Positions 17,502-28,036 are shown, counted from the stretch's first letter. The stretch is DNA of 64,000 bases from Kalymmatonema hyalinum WJT4-NPBG1 (GCA_019359075.1 JAHHIB010000040.1:1-64000), one strand, 5' to 3'. The notes: generated by a model from the sequence alone, not told the origin. Numbers and translations are program-made.

Positions 17502-18160
17502 CTGTTAACGGATTCGCGGAAGTCCCCACCCTGCAATGCTAGCGGGTGAGGTATCTCGCGAAAAAAAGATGAAGATTTTTTCTCCTCCTGCTCCCCTGCT
17601 TCCCCTGCTATTGTCAAGAGCGGTAAGACTATTACTTTTTATTAAATGTGACCCAAAGTTTAAACCGAGTTTATTCTATAAACATACTGATAGAGAGGTT
17701 TTCAGTTGATAGCGACTCAATAGAATCTTAGGGAATAATCTATTTGATAGATGTGGTTAATCTTTGCAAAGGCGCACCATAAACTAACACAGAGTTAAAT
17801 AGAATATACCTGAGAGCCAAATAGAATATACCTGCAACTTTTATAGCAAAGCCTTTTAGAAGTTTTGGCTAAAAGCGATTTTCGTGTAACACACTTCTTA
17901 TGTGTTTTCACAAAAACGACATGATTCTTTGAGGAGGTGCAGGAATTGTTTTTGCGCCTTTTTAGGTAGAGAATCTGTCAGAGTTAATAGCACTCTACTT
18001 AAATTCCAATCACAAGACGTTTGTAAGGAGTTGAAATTGTAGAAGCTAACAGTGTCGATAGGTTTGGTCTGAATACTTTAGACCTAGCTGATATTATGAT
18101 TGCTTTGCAGATTCGTATTCTCTTGACTCTCTTCAAATTCCAGTGAGTTGTTGGAGATAG
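17502..18160. other. Long leader region of the sugar ABC operon
   Basis: 659 bp without a gene. It holds a direct repeat at 17797-17834 and AT-rich sequence near 17640-17760. A G/T-rich segment at 17930-18000 precedes the binding-protein gene. I see no recognisable riboswitch or terminator. Confidence 0.4.
17797..17834. promoter_or_regulatory. Tandem 16-bp direct repeat, 22-bp period
   Basis: AAATAGAATATACCTG occurs at 17797-17812 and again, identical, at 17819-17834. A spacing of two helical turns would place two protein molecules on the same DNA face. It lies 327 bp before the sugar-binding protein gene. Confidence 0.45.
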
Positions 18161-19153
18161 ATGAATGTGAATAGAGTAGCAATCGCGGCTGGCGTATTAG
18201 GTCTTGTCAGTGGTGCCCTTGTGGCTTGCTCACCCATTTCCCAAAATAACAGAGCTGCTATACAGGGTAACCGGAGTAATCAAGATCCCAAACTGGGATC
18301 CGTCGCCGTGACCGTCGGTGACCTTGGTAACCCATTCTTCGTCCTCATGGGTCGGGGAGCGGAGGCAGAAGCCAAGAAAATAGGGGGTGAGGATGTCAGA
18401 GTTACCGTAGTTTCCAGTGGCTATGACCTGAACCAACAATTCAACCAGATGGAAAATTTCATTGCCGCAGGTACTGACGTGATCATCCTGAATGCGGGTG
18501 ACAGTAAGGGAATTGCACCAGCAGTCGAGAAAGCAAAACTTGCAGGTAGTGTTGTCATTGCAGTAGATACGGGCGCTGAGGGAGGTGTAGATGCCACCAT
18601 TACCTCCAATAATGTGCAAGCTGGACAAGTTGGTTGTCAGTACATCGTCGATCGCCTCAAGGGCAAAGGCAATATAGTTATTATCAACGGTCCTCCAGTG
18701 ATCTCTGTCGTCGAGCGAGTCAACGGCTGTCAGCAGATATTCGCTAAATATCCTGGTATCAAAGTGCTTTCTAAAGACCAGAACGCGGAAGGAAGCCGGG
18801 ATGGAGGACTCAGGGTAATGAGTGATTTGCTCGCAACCTTTCCCAAGATAGATGCGGTTTTTGCCATTAACGATCCAACTGGCGTAGGAGCAGAACTGGC
18901 GGCTAGGCAGGCAAAACGCAGCGAATTTTTCATAGTTGGGGTCGATGGTGCACCGGAAGCAAAAGATGCGATCGCAGACAAGGACAGCTTGTTTGTTGCC
19001 ACTGCTGCTCAAGACCCGCTAGGAATGACTAAAAAGGCGGTTCAGGTTGGTAACGACATTCTTTATGGCAAGAAACCTGCGAATCCCAACATTCTGATTC
19101 CGGTCAAGCTGATCACGCGAGACAACGTCAGCGAGTATAAAGGCTGGCAGTAA
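18161..19153 (+). CDS. Sugar ABC transporter substrate-binding lipoprotein (RbsB-like)
   Basis: 330 residues. The N-terminus is a lipoprotein signal ending LVAC (Cys23). The mature protein is a two-lobed periplasmic binding protein of the ribose/galactose family: VAVTVGDLGNPFFVLMGRG, FIAAGTDVIILNAGDS, GNIVIINGPPVISVVERVNG, IDAVFAINDPTGVGAELA and FFIVGVDGAPEAKDAI. It would deliver a sugar to the permease and ATPase encoded next. The triad resembles the fructose uptake FrtABC system of Nostocales as well as RbsBAC; the sequence alone does not settle the sugar. First gene of a three-gene operon. Confidence 0.88.
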   Translation: MNVNRVAIAAGVLGLVSGALVACSPISQNNRAAIQGNRSNQDPKLGSVAVTVGDLGNPFFVLMGRGAEAEAKKIGGEDVRVTVVSSGYDLNQQFNQMENFIAAGTDVIILNAGDSKGIAPAVEKAKLAGSVVIAVDTGAEGGVDATITSNNVQAGQVGCQYIVDRLKGKGNIVIINGPPVISVVERVNGCQQIFAKYPGIKVLSKDQNAEGSRDGGLRVMSDLLATFPKIDAVFAINDPTGVGAELAARQAKRSEFFIVGVDGAPEAKDAIADKDSLFVATAAQDPLGMTKKAVQVGNDILYGKKPANPNILIPVKLITRDNVSEYKGWQ

Positions 19154-19172
19154 TATATAGCGCAACTTATTT

Positions 19173-19212
19173 ATCTGTGTCCATCTGTGTCCATCTGTGT
19201 CCATCTGTGGTT
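19173..19212. repeat. 10-bp short tandem repeat (ATCTGTGTCC)
   Basis: Three full units and a final partial ATCTGTGG lie between the binding-protein and ATPase genes. The same unit appears inverted around 37664-37693. Its place inside an operon may affect mRNA structure between the two genes. Confidence 0.75.
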
Positions 19213-19282
19213 CATTATTTCTTTGGTGTACCTTACTCCGGGTTGCAAACCACCATAACATCCAACATTGCAGGAATTGCTC

Positions 19283-20836
19283 ATGACAACGGATATTGGA
19301 CCCTCCCTTCCTCATGTACCGAGCACGACCCCAGTGCTGGAAATGCAAGGGATTACGAAACGATTTCATGGTGTACCCGCTCTCCAAAATGTCAATCTCA
19401 CGATTTATCCAGGAGAGGTTCACGCCCTGATGGGCGAGAACGGGGCAGGCAAAAGCACATTGATGAAGATTCTTGCTGGGGCTTACATTGCGGATGAAGG
19501 CGAGATTCGCATCAATGGTAGCCCTGTGAAAATTACCGATCCGGGCACGGCGCGACAAGCGGGTATTAACCTGATTTATCAAGAACTGAATGTCGCACCC
19601 AATTTAACCGTGACCGAAAATATTTTTATGGGTAGCGAGTTGCGGCGGGGTCAGTTTTTAGACCGCCAAGGTATGGAGCGTGAAGCACAGCAAGTCCTCC
19701 AAAGCTTGGGAGCTAGTTTTGCATCAAATGATGTGGTTGGCACTCTCTCTATTGCCGAACAGCAACAAGTTGAAATTGCTCGGGCGCTGAAAGACAAAAG
19801 CCGCATCCTAGTGATGGATGAGCCAACAGCTGCACTGTCTGACCGGGAGACTGAGCGGCTATTTGAGGTCATTCGCAAACTGCGCTCTGACGGCATTGCC
19901 ATCATCTACATCAGCCACCGTATGGAAGAAGTGTATGCCTTGGGTGACCGGATTAGCGTACTGCGCGATGGTCAATATATTGGCAGTCTCACGCGGGATG
20001 AAATTTCTCCCCAGCGATTGGTGCAGATGATGGTCGGTCGTCCCATGCAGGACTTTTACGAACATCAGCGGCAAACAAACTTTGGTCCAGTGGTACTCGA
20101 AGTCAGAAATATCAGCGACGGACGCAAGGTTCAACCTGCCAGCTTCGAGGTGCATGCTGGAGAGATTCTCGGTTTAGCGGGGCTGGTTGGTGCAGGACGC
20201 ACGGAGCTATCTCGGCTGATTTTTGGTGCTGACCGCAAGGTTAGTGGTGAAGTCTTCCTGGATGGCAAAAAACTCAATATCAATACGCCCGGTGATGCGA
20301 TTGCTGTCGGAATTGGCTATGTCCCGGAAGACCGCAAAGACCAGGGATTATTTCTGGAGATGAGTTCGCGTAAGAATATTGCCCTCAACAGGCTGAAGCA
20401 GGATGCAAAGGCTGGCATCGTTAACTGGCGTTCAGTCAATCAGATTGCAACGGAAGCGGTGGAAAACTTCCATATCCGGCTTGCCAATTTGGAAATCAGA
20501 GCGGTGGATCTTTCCGGCGGCAATCAGCAGAAGCTTCTCTTGGCACGCTGGTTAGCGATTAAGCCGAAAGTCTTGATGCTGGATGAGCCAACACGCGGCG
20601 TAGATATTGGTGCCAAAAGCGAAATTTACCGGATTATGAGCGAGTTGGCAGCACAAGGTATCGCTATTTTGATGGTTTCCAGCGAACTCACGGAGATTGT
20701 CGGGATGAGCGATCGCGTCCTAGTGATGCGAGAAGGGCAGCTGGTAGGTGAACTTGATGGCAGCCCTGGCAAGGAAATTACCCAAGAAAAGATTATGCAC
20801 TATGCCACTGGAGCAGCGGAGGTACTAGCATCATGA
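19283..20836 (+). CDS. Sugar ABC transporter ATPase (RbsA/MglA type, duplicated NBD)
   Basis: 517 residues with two ATPase halves. The first has Walker [10 protein letters not shown], signature [15 protein letters not shown] and Walker [12 protein letters not shown]. The second has the degenerate Walker [11 protein letters not shown] usual for this family, signature [15 protein letters not shown] and Walker [13 protein letters not shown]. It powers sugar import at the cytoplasmic membrane. I use ATG 19283, preceded by AGGAA; a TTG at 19268 is in frame but less likely. It overlaps the permease start by four bases (ATGA), implying translational coupling. Confidence 0.92.
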   Translation: MTTDIGPSLPHVPSTTPVLEMQGITKRFHGVPALQNVNLTIYPGEVHALMGENGAGKSTLMKILAGAYIADEGEIRINGSPVKITDPGTARQAGINLIYQELNVAPNLTVTENIFMGSELRRGQFLDRQGMEREAQQVLQSLGASFASNDVVGTLSIAEQQQVEIARALKDKSRILVMDEPTAALSDRETERLFEVIRKLRSDGIAIIYISHRMEEVYALGDRISVLRDGQYIGSLTRDEISPQRLVQMMVGRPMQDFYEHQRQTNFGPVVLEVRNISDGRKVQPASFEVHAGEILGLAGLVGAGRTELSRLIFGADRKVSGEVFLDGKKLNINTPGDAIAVGIGYVPEDRKDQGLFLEMSSRKNIALNRLKQDAKAGIVNWRSVNQIATEAVENFHIRLANLEIRAVDLSGGNQQKLLLARWLAIKPKVLMLDEPTRGVDIGAKSEIYRIMSELAAQGIAILMVSSELTEIVGMSDRVLVMREGQLVGELDGSPGKEITQEKIMHYATGAAEVLAS

Positions 20837-21831
20837 GTCAAACCTTAAGACCTGTCAAAAATAGACCTGGAGAGCATCCAAAGTCGGCTCAGCGTAAATC
20901 AGCCAGCAATTTGCTTCAGGTTCTAGGAATTCTGCCTATTCTGGTGCTTATCTGCATCCTGTTTTCGTTGCTTACCCCCAACTTCCCCACACCGGGTAAC
21001 GTCGTCAATATATTGCGGCAGGCATCAATCAACATTGTGCTGGCAACCGGGATGACGTTTGTGATTCTCACCGGAGGCATTGACCTTTCGGTTGGGTCAA
21101 TACTGGGTGTTTCTGCCGTCGTTGCAGTGCTGGTATCGCTGATTCCAGGTCTGGGCTGGGCGGGTGTGCTTGCCGGTCTGCTGACAGGATTGCTTCTGGG
21201 CTTAGTCAATGGTGCTCTGATCAGCTTTTTGAATGTGCCGCCTTTTATTGTCACCCTAGGTTCACTTACGGCGTTGAGGGGTGCTGCCTTTTTGGTTGCC
21301 AATGGGACAACGGTCATTAACCGTAACCTGAATTTTGCTTGGATAGGTAACAGCTATTTGGGTCCTATTCCGTGGTTAGTAGTGATTGCCCTGCTGGCTG
21401 TTGCAGCGAGTTGGTTTGTCCTGCGGCAAACTGTTTTGGGGGTGCAAATCTACGCTGTAGGCGGTAATGATCGGGCAGCACGCTTAACTGGTATCAAAGT
21501 CAATCGTGTGCTGCTGTTTGTTTATGGCGTCAGCGGATTGCTGGCAGGTTTGGCAGGAATTATGAGCGCTAGCCGCCTTTATAGTGCGACTGGTATGTTA
21601 GGTCAGGGTTACGAGTTGGATGCGATCGCCGCTGTCATTCTAGGTGGAACCAGCTTCACCGGTGGTATTGGCACTATTGGAGGAACCCTTCTCGGTGCGT
21701 TGATCATTGCCGTTCTCAACAATGGTCTGACCCTGCTGAATATGTCTTATTTCTGGCAACTCGTCGTCAAGGGTCTGGTGATTATTGTGGCGGTGACAAT
21801 CGACCGACTTCGCAGACGTTCTGGGCGTTAA
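20833..21831 (+). CDS. Sugar ABC transporter permease (RbsC type)
   Basis: 332 residues, with about ten hydrophobic helices. Family stretches include [57 protein letters not shown] and [20 protein letters not shown]. It forms the membrane channel for the sugar handled by the two upstream gene products. The N-terminal 45 residues are polar and basic before the first helix. The start overlaps the ATPase stop by four bases. The 3' side runs into short tandem repeats with no obvious terminator. Confidence 0.92.
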   Translation: MSQTLRPVKNRPGEHPKSAQRKSASNLLQVLGILPILVLICILFSLLTPNFPTPGNVVNILRQASINIVLATGMTFVILTGGIDLSVGSILGVSAVVAVLVSLIPGLGWAGVLAGLLTGLLLGLVNGALISFLNVPPFIVTLGSLTALRGAAFLVANGTTVINRNLNFAWIGNSYLGPIPWLVVIALLAVAASWFVLRQTVLGVQIYAVGGNDRAARLTGIKVNRVLLFVYGVSGLLAGLAGIMSASRLYSATGMLGQGYELDAIAAVILGGTSFTGGIGTIGGTLLGALIIAVLNNGLTLLNMSYFWQLVVKGLVIIVAVTIDRLRRRSGR

Positions 21832-22151
21832 AACAGTGATCAGTGAACAGTGACCAGTAAACAGTGACCAAAAAACTGACAACTGATAACTGATAACTGA
21901 TAACTGATATTAGACCCCAAGTGAAACGTACCCGGAGCGTGATGGGGGTCTACGGACTCCCGCTAAAAACTGGTACTGCGGGTACTGCGGGTACTTGGTA
22001 ACTGCAAAAGATGAAGAATTGAAAATGCAAAATTAAAAATGGCATTGCTAATACCGAGTTGCAATCAAAAATAGTAGACTTCTCTCCCTGTGCTTGCCAA
22101 AAACTACCATCTTTGAACGCAACTTGGTATTTTAAAACTTTGATGAAAAAC
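21832..22151. repeat. Short tandem repeat cluster
   Basis: Contains cagtgaacagtgaccagt words, four heptamers of TAACTGA type (about 21881-21907), and three 9-bp units GGTACTGCG, GGTACTGCG, GGTACTTGG (21972-21998). The TAACTGA run reappears at 50001-50028. No gene seen. Confidence 0.7.
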
Positions 22152-24113
22152 TTATTTTTCAACTAAGTTTGCAATAGCTGTCGCTAAGAGAACTGGTTCG
22201 ACTGGCTTGGGAACATGAAGTGTGAAACCACTCCCTAATGCTTGTTGTTGAGCAGTCTTTGCTGCATAAGCACTTAGGGCGATCGCTGGAATTTGTCCAC
22301 CTTGTTCAGCTGGTAAAGACCTGATTTCACGAATCAGCGTATAGCCGTCCATTTCTGGCATTCCAATGTCACTGACTAGCAAATCTGGGTGTTCTTCAAC
22401 CAGTGATGAAAGCGCTTCATGCCCTGAGGCAGCTGCACGTACAGAAGCCCCATAAGCTTCTAGTAGGAAAACCAGAAAATTACGGTTATCTGGTTCATCA
22501 TCCACAACCAGTACCCGCACTCCACTCAGATCTGGACTACTATCATCTTTTTGAGTCTCACCTTGAATTGTTATGGAGGACTCAAGCATCAGGGGGAGGC
22601 TAACAGTAAAAGATGCTCCCTTTCCCTCACCAAGACTTTCTGCTCGCACAGTTCCGCCGTGCAGTTCAACCAAGTGGTGGACAAGAGAAAGACCTAACCC
22701 CAGCCCGCCAAACTTTCTGGAGTAGCTACTATCTTGTTGACGAAAGTAATCAAATATGTAGGGTAGAAAATCTGGTTTAATGCCTTTGCCTGTATCAATA
22801 ACTTGAATCTGAGCGTATGAGTCAACCCTTTCTAACCGAACTGTCACCTCTCCCTTAAAAGGTGTAAATTTAACAGCGTTAGAAAGTAGATTCCAGATGA
22901 CTTGCTGCAATCGTTTGGGATCGCCGAAAACCAGTCCCACATTACTATCAAATACAGTCGTGATCTTAATTGACTTAGCTTGAGCAGCAAGAGACACACT
23001 TTCCATAGCAGCAGCAATTGTGCTTTGCAAATCAACAGCAATTGGATGGAGACTTAACTTACCGCGCAAAATCTTAGACACACTCAGCAAGTCATTAATA
23101 AGTTGTACCTGCAAGCAAGCGTTACGCTCGATAGTTTCCAGAGCCTGATTTGTCTTATTTGCATCAAGCTTGCCACTGCGTAAAAGCCTCACCCATCCCA
23201 AGATTGGATTCAGGGGTGTGCGCAATTCATGAGAAAGGACGGCGAGAAACTCATCTTTGATGCGGTTGGCGACTTGAGCCTGTTCCAAAAGTTTATTTCG
23301 CTCTTCTTCGGCTCGCCTGCGTTCTGTGATATCTCTTAGGGAAACAAGATAAGCAGTTTCTCCTTGCCACTCAATTTCTACCACGCGCATTTGGGCAATT
23401 TTTTCCAAGCTATCGTTTGGTGCCGTGCTTTCTCTGTTGTATGAATAAATATCAACCTCTGTATTATCACTGCCAACAACAGGAAAGCCAAACAATTCAC
23501 CCAATAGTTCTTCTTGCTTGCAACCAAACAGCTTTAGTGCTGCTGGGTTGATAAAACGTACTATACCTTGCCGATCCACGACGACAATACCGTCAGCATT
23601 TTTAGTAATTAACGTTTGCAACTGCACCGAAATCCTTTCCAATGCCGCTTCGACTTGTTGCAAGCGATCTTCTTGTTTTCTGAGTTCTACTGTTTGTGCT
23701 TGTAGCCGTTGTTCTAAATCTTTCTGATGCAATTCTGACGGTTGTGTTTTCTTAGCAAGTGCCTGTTTAATAACTTGGGGCAGCCGTGCGAGTTCATCTT
23801 TAGGTAAATAGTCCGCTGCTCCTGCCTTGATACACTTTACAGCAACAGATGCCTTATCTGCGCCAACAATCACAAAAGGGATATTCAACCCTTGTGCTTG
23901 CACTGTATGCAATGCCTCCAAGGCATCAAAATCATTTAAGCTGTAGTCAGCAACGATCGCATCCCAACTAGAATTGAGATAAGTCAAGTAATCAGCTTGT
24001 GTTGCCACACACTGATAGTTCACTGCAAACCTAGCCCCATTCATCAAAGCCAGAATATCTTCTGTAGATTGGGGGGAGGTAAATAAAAATAAAATCCTGC
24101 ATTTATCATCCAC
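22152..24113 (-). CDS. Hybrid histidine kinase (REC-PAS-HisKA-HATPase-REC)
   Basis: 653 residues. An N-terminal receiver (D56 in IVADYSL, K105 in YLPKDEL) is followed by a coiled coil (125-165), a PAS domain (GIVVVDRQGIVRFINPAALK), HisKA with H295 in LSHELRTPLNPI, an ATPase domain (NLLSNAVKF, DTGKGI, FGGLGLGLSLV) and a C-terminal receiver with LLVSDIGMPEMDGY. No membrane span, so it senses inside the cell. It is the last of three minus-strand genes after kaiB-like and kaiC-like genes, 94 bp behind the latter, and is a natural candidate for the pair's output or input partner. That link is inferred from position. Confidence 0.9.
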   Translation of the reverse strand: MDDKCRILFLFTSPQSTEDILALMNGARFAVNYQCVATQADYLTYLNSSWDAIVADYSLNDFDALEALHTVQAQGLNIPFVIVGADKASVAVKCIKAGAADYLPKDELARLPQVIKQALAKKTQPSELHQKDLEQRLQAQTVELRKQEDRLQQVEAALERISVQLQTLITKNADGIVVVDRQGIVRFINPAALKLFGCKQEELLGELFGFPVVGSDNTEVDIYSYNRESTAPNDSLEKIAQMRVVEIEWQGETAYLVSLRDITERRRAEEERNKLLEQAQVANRIKDEFLAVLSHELRTPLNPILGWVRLLRSGKLDANKTNQALETIERNACLQVQLINDLLSVSKILRGKLSLHPIAVDLQSTIAAAMESVSLAAQAKSIKITTVFDSNVGLVFGDPKRLQQVIWNLLSNAVKFTPFKGEVTVRLERVDSYAQIQVIDTGKGIKPDFLPYIFDYFRQQDSSYSRKFGGLGLGLSLVHHLVELHGGTVRAESLGEGKGASFTVSLPLMLESSITIQGETQKDDSSPDLSGVRVLVVDDEPDNRNFLVFLLEAYGASVRAAASGHEALSSLVEEHPDLLVSDIGMPEMDGYTLIREIRSLPAEQGGQIPAIALSAYAAKTAQQQALGSGFTLHVPKPVEPVLLATAIANLVEK

Positions 24114-24207
24114 TTTTTTTAAACTGGTCTTAATAGACGGGTGATTATTATGAACAAATCTTAATAGTTATTGTTTCGGCATCATATCACCCAAAGACTT
24201 ATGTTTA

Positions 24208-25734
24208 TCATTCTCCCTGTGGAAAGAGATTCCTCAGACGCTCCAATTCGCTTGGTTCTAAAGATACCGGATTTCCCGCGATAATACCAGTGATATTACG
24301 TAAGGGCGCACCAATGTGCATACCCTGATTGTCAATTGTAAACTCTCGGATTTGCTTATCATGCTGTGAACCACGCATTTTAATAACCGTTATTCCTCGG
24401 CGAATTTCCCCATACACCTCAACATAGCGCAGTAATATAATGACATCAGTCGTTGTAGAGATATGAGCTTCTGAAGTTGAGGTGCCGCTGACAAGTGTCA
24501 TCGGGATTGTGGAGGTATACAGTGCTGTAATTCTCCGGTGTCTAACCATTGAGTTAAGACCAACAAGAAATTGTCGAAACCCTTGAGTGCTAGAAGCCCA
24601 CTCCAATGCCGATAGACTATCAATTGCTACCCGATTTGGTTGAAATTCCTCGATAATCTCTTGCATTCTGATCAGGTGGTACTCTAGCGGATTTGCCTCT
24701 GGGTAGCGACAGACAACTAGCAATTTCCCATCTCGTTCCATTTGCCGGAAGTCAACACTCCAATTCAGCGCATTTCTAAATATCAGTTCTCGGTTTTCCT
24801 CAAAAGCAAACAGTATGCAGCGTTCGTTATTATTGGCTCCAGCAGCGATAAACTGGGTTGATAGCAAAGTTTTACCTGTACCTGTAGCTCCTGACACTAG
24901 GATAATGGAATTACTGAAGAAACCACCGCTACACATAGTATCAAGTTCCGCAATCCCAGAGGTGATGCGGGTATCAGAACTACCACCCTCTCCTGTCTCG
25001 GTTGTGGAGAGGGGAATAATCACAATCCCTTTGTCAGAAAGGATGGAAAAAGGAAATTCTCCCTGTTGATGAGAACTGCCTCTATACTTAAGAATTTCTA
25101 TAGTCCGTCGGCGTTTCTCCTGAGCGATCGCATTCCGTAGGATAATTACATTGTCAGCAACAAACTCCTCAACACCATGAGTGCTAATGTCACCATATTC
25201 TTGAGAGCGCTCGGAAGTCACAACAACCGTACTTTCAATTTGTCCCAGTACCGAAGCAATCATGAATAGATCATTGCGCATGTGAGCCTTATCAGAGAAA
25301 TAGGTAAAAATTGCACTCAGGCAATCCATAGAGACTCGCACTGCATTCACCTGATTAATGGCATACTTAATGCGAGCAACTAAAGAATTGAAGTCGTATT
25401 CTCCAGTAATTAAAGGTTTTTCGCCAGGTTGACCAGAGGCATCAACAAATACCCATTTGCCTTCTTCCTCCCATTGGGGGATATCCCACCCAAAGCTGCG
25501 CATATTTTTCCGTATACGCTGGGGAGATTCTTCAAAGGTGACAAACACCCCATTCTCGCCCCGTTTAATTCCCTCAGCAAGATACTGAGATGCAAATACA
25601 GTCTTACCAGCGCCTGCGGTGCCAACGACCAATGTTACCCGACCTACAGGCAGTCCTCCTTCAGATAATATGTCAAAGCCAGGAATTCCTGTGACAATCT
25701 TCTCAACCAAATCTTGTTCTCTTTTTTGATTCAT
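24208..25734 (-). CDS. KaiC-like double-domain ATPase
   Basis: 508 residues with two RecA-like halves. P-loops are GTAGAGKT (38-45) and GATGTGKT (282-289); the catalytic Glu pairs are E68/E69 and E312/E313. The autophosphorylation region of true KaiC is kept: HISTTTD, with S426 and T427 equivalent to the clock phosphosites, then IILLRYVEVYGEIRRGITVI. The C-terminal tail is short and differs from the A-loop that binds KaiA in the core clock protein. It follows a kaiB-like gene by 71 bp and precedes a hybrid kinase. No kaiA is seen. It is thus probably a non-core KaiC paralogue that can phosphorylate itself; whether it keeps time is unknown. Confidence 0.88.
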   Translation of the reverse strand: MNQKREQDLVEKIVTGIPGFDILSEGGLPVGRVTLVVGTAGAGKTVFASQYLAEGIKRGENGVFVTFEESPQRIRKNMRSFGWDIPQWEEEGKWVFVDASGQPGEKPLITGEYDFNSLVARIKYAINQVNAVRVSMDCLSAIFTYFSDKAHMRNDLFMIASVLGQIESTVVVTSERSQEYGDISTHGVEEFVADNVIILRNAIAQEKRRRTIEILKYRGSSHQQGEFPFSILSDKGIVIIPLSTTETGEGGSSDTRITSGIAELDTMCSGGFFSNSIILVSGATGTGKTLLSTQFIAAGANNNERCILFAFEENRELIFRNALNWSVDFRQMERDGKLLVVCRYPEANPLEYHLIRMQEIIEEFQPNRVAIDSLSALEWASSTQGFRQFLVGLNSMVRHRRITALYTSTIPMTLVSGTSTSEAHISTTTDVIILLRYVEVYGEIRRGITVIKMRGSQHDKQIREFTIDNQGMHIGAPLRNITGIIAGNPVSLEPSELERLRNLFPQGE

Positions 25735-25805
25735 TTCTGAAATTTGATTTATCTATTAACAAATATCATACTAATGATTAATTTTACTAATATATATCGA
25801 TAGTT

Positions 25806-26078
25806 CTAAGGAATATTAAGCCCTAACAAAACTGTCTTTGTATCTGATAAATCACCGATAATTCGCACTTTTGGCAAGGGAAATTCCTTGATTAAAGTTG
25901 GAGTGACTAAAATTTTCTCAGCTTCAGCAATTTGTGGTTGCTCCAGCACGTCTATAATGACTATCTCATGTCTATTTCGCAGATGTAACTCACACAACTG
26001 AATCAAATTGGAGATGGCTCGCTGCGACCGATCGGTGGCTCCTGTAACATATAGTTTGAGCAGATATTTATCACTCAT
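25806..26078 (-). CDS. KaiB-like protein
   Basis: 90 residues with the KaiB thioredoxin-like pattern: YLLKLYVTGATDRSQRAISN, EIVIIDVLEQPQIAEAEKIL, VTPTLIKEFPLPKVRIIGDL and TKTVLLGL. The cis-proline region TPTL is present. Canonical KaiB is slightly longer at the C-terminus. KaiB binds the KaiC first ring after a fold change; this one should pair with the KaiC-like product of the next gene. First gene of the minus-strand triplet; its promoter should lie in the 240 bp shared with the divergent protease gene. Confidence 0.85.
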   Translation of the reverse strand: MSDKYLLKLYVTGATDRSQRAISNLIQLCELHLRNRHEIVIIDVLEQPQIAEAEKILVTPTLIKEFPLPKVRIIGDLSDTKTVLLGLNIP

Positions 26079-26318
26079 TTGTCACTCGAGTCACAACTCG
26101 TTCATTTATGTATTCACTTTTGATGAAAGTCATTATAATTTTTAATAATGTTAATTTTTTTCACACTAACGAAGTATTTCTGAGTGCCGATAGTTAGGTA
26201 ACCATGAGTTCATCAGCTATCCACCAGTTTTCTGCTAATATTATTTGAAAGCTGCCTAAGCACTCGTTTTGTGATTTCATTAGGCTTACAAAGAGCTTTT
26301 GTATAGGTTCCACCCGCC

Positions 26319-27965
26319 ATGAAACGCAAATGGAAGTCACTGCTGCTTGCCTTTAGCTGGGTTTTCCTCTCAGTCGGAACATCAATTCTGATTATCCTGA
26401 CACAACCGATAATATCGCCAGCAAAAGAACCCGCAGCATCCACGAGTCAAAATGAACCAGTTATAGTACCCACCGAAGAAAAGTCACCATCCGCAACACC
26501 CAACTCAGAACCGTCTAATACAAAAAAACCGACTGAATCAAAACAACCAACTTCTTCTGATTCTAAAAAGCTGGAGTCAGCGGCGGAACCTCCACCGACT
26601 CCCGAAGAAATCGCCCGCCAGCAAAAACTGATAGAAGCGGACAAGCTTTACCAGGCGGGACAAATAGCTGCTGCGGAAAAACTCTATCGAGAGGTTAAAG
26701 AACCTTTTGCCAAAACATCTGATACACAAGAAATCAAACAACCAATAGTTGACCTCGCGCAACTATCCCCAAGTGGTCAAGTGTACTGGCGGGAAGCAGA
26801 AGCGGGAATTGCCAGTCAGATGCAAACTAGGACGAGAGTAGCGCTAGAACTTTTGGTTGAGAAGAATCCGGAATTTATCCCTGGTCATATCAAATATGCT
26901 GAAGTCCTCAAAGAAGACGGTGAAGAGAAAAAAGCATTGCAGGTATTAGATAAGGCGACGACGCTGTATCCTAATCAACCTGATTTAATTAAAACACGAG
27001 TTGCAGCACTCTCCAAAGCGAAAAAATGGATGGAAGCCTCGCTGGCGGCACGTCAATTTGCCCTTCTCAACCCAAACGATCCACAAGCACCTGAGTTTAC
27101 AAAACTGGCAGAAGACAATCTCAAACGTTACAAATCGCATATCCGAGGAAAAATTAGAGGCAATGCGATCGCCAACATCATCACTGGTGTTTTAGGTTAC
27201 GCCGTCACTGGTAGTCTTTTCGGTCCGTTTACTGCCCTTGACTCCACGATTATGATGCTACGGGGAGAAGGATCTATAGGTGAGTCGGTGGCAAAGCAGG
27301 CGAAAAAGCAACTGAAATTAGTTAAGGATGAAACTGTTTTAGGATACGTCGATGAAATCGGACAGAAACTGGCGAAAGTGGCAGGACGTAATGAGTTTAA
27401 ATACGAGTTTTTCGTCATCCCAGAGGCAGATCTCAACGCCTTTGCGCTACCAGGAGGCAAAATCTTTCTTAACGCAGGTGCCATTGCCAAAACCAATTCT
27501 GAGGCAGAATTAGCTGGGTTAATCGGTCATGAATTATCCCACGTCGTCCTCTCCCACGGTTTTCAATTAGTCACTCAGGGAAACTTGATTGCTAACGTCA
27601 CTCAGTATGTTCCTTATGGCGGTATCGTCGGTCAACTGTTTGCACTCAGTTACAGCCGCGATATGGAACGTCAGGCTGATACTTTGGGTACGCGCCTCAT
27701 TACTGCAACAGGTTACGCTGCTGATGGCTTGCGTAACTTGATGGTAACATTGGAAAAGCAACAGAAAAATGCTCCTCCGAGTTGGTTATCTTCTCACCCA
27801 GGCGGCAATGAACGAGTTCGCTCAGTAGAAGAGTTGATTTCACGCAACAAATACAACCGCTACGCCTACGAAGGAGTCGCGCGTCACACAGAAATTCAAG
27901 CAAAGGCGAAACAGATACTCAAAGACGAAAAAGAAAGAAAAGATAAAAAGGGACGCCGTCGATGA
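26319..27965 (+). CDS. M48-family metalloprotease with TPR-like region
   Basis: 548 residues. A signal or anchor sequence (LLLAFSWVFLSVGTSILIIL) is followed by a Pro/Ser/Glu-rich low-complexity linker (about 38-95), a TPR-like helical region (100-265) and the peptidase domain. The zinc site is GHELSHVVLSHG (H404, H408) with the downstream SRDMERQADTLG supplying the third ligand. This order resembles BepA/YfgC-type envelope proteases that act in outer-membrane protein quality control; in BepA the TPR part follows the protease, so the arrangement here is reversed. The COP23 gene overlaps or closely follows it. Confidence 0.85.
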   Translation: MKRKWKSLLLAFSWVFLSVGTSILIILTQPIISPAKEPAASTSQNEPVIVPTEEKSPSATPNSEPSNTKKPTESKQPTSSDSKKLESAAEPPPTPEEIARQQKLIEADKLYQAGQIAAAEKLYREVKEPFAKTSDTQEIKQPIVDLAQLSPSGQVYWREAEAGIASQMQTRTRVALELLVEKNPEFIPGHIKYAEVLKEDGEEKKALQVLDKATTLYPNQPDLIKTRVAALSKAKKWMEASLAARQFALLNPNDPQAPEFTKLAEDNLKRYKSHIRGKIRGNAIANIITGVLGYAVTGSLFGPFTALDSTIMMLRGEGSIGESVAKQAKKQLKLVKDETVLGYVDEIGQKLAKVAGRNEFKYEFFVIPEADLNAFALPGGKIFLNAGAIAKTNSEAELAGLIGHELSHVVLSHGFQLVTQGNLIANVTQYVPYGGIVGQLFALSYSRDMERQADTLGTRLITATGYAADGLRNLMVTLEKQQKNAPPSWLSSHPGGNERVRSVEELISRNKYNRYAYEGVARHTEIQAKAKQILKDEKERKDKKGRRR

Positions 27966-28036
27966 ATCAAAATCACAACATTATTCGTCACTGGAATTAT
28001 CAACTCCCTACTCCAAATCCCGTTTTAGGACTGTTT

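Noticed and set aside
18230-19012. 260-codon frame antisense to the sugar-binding protein gene
   Set aside because: It is a shadow of a strongly supported gene; the residues show no domain pattern.
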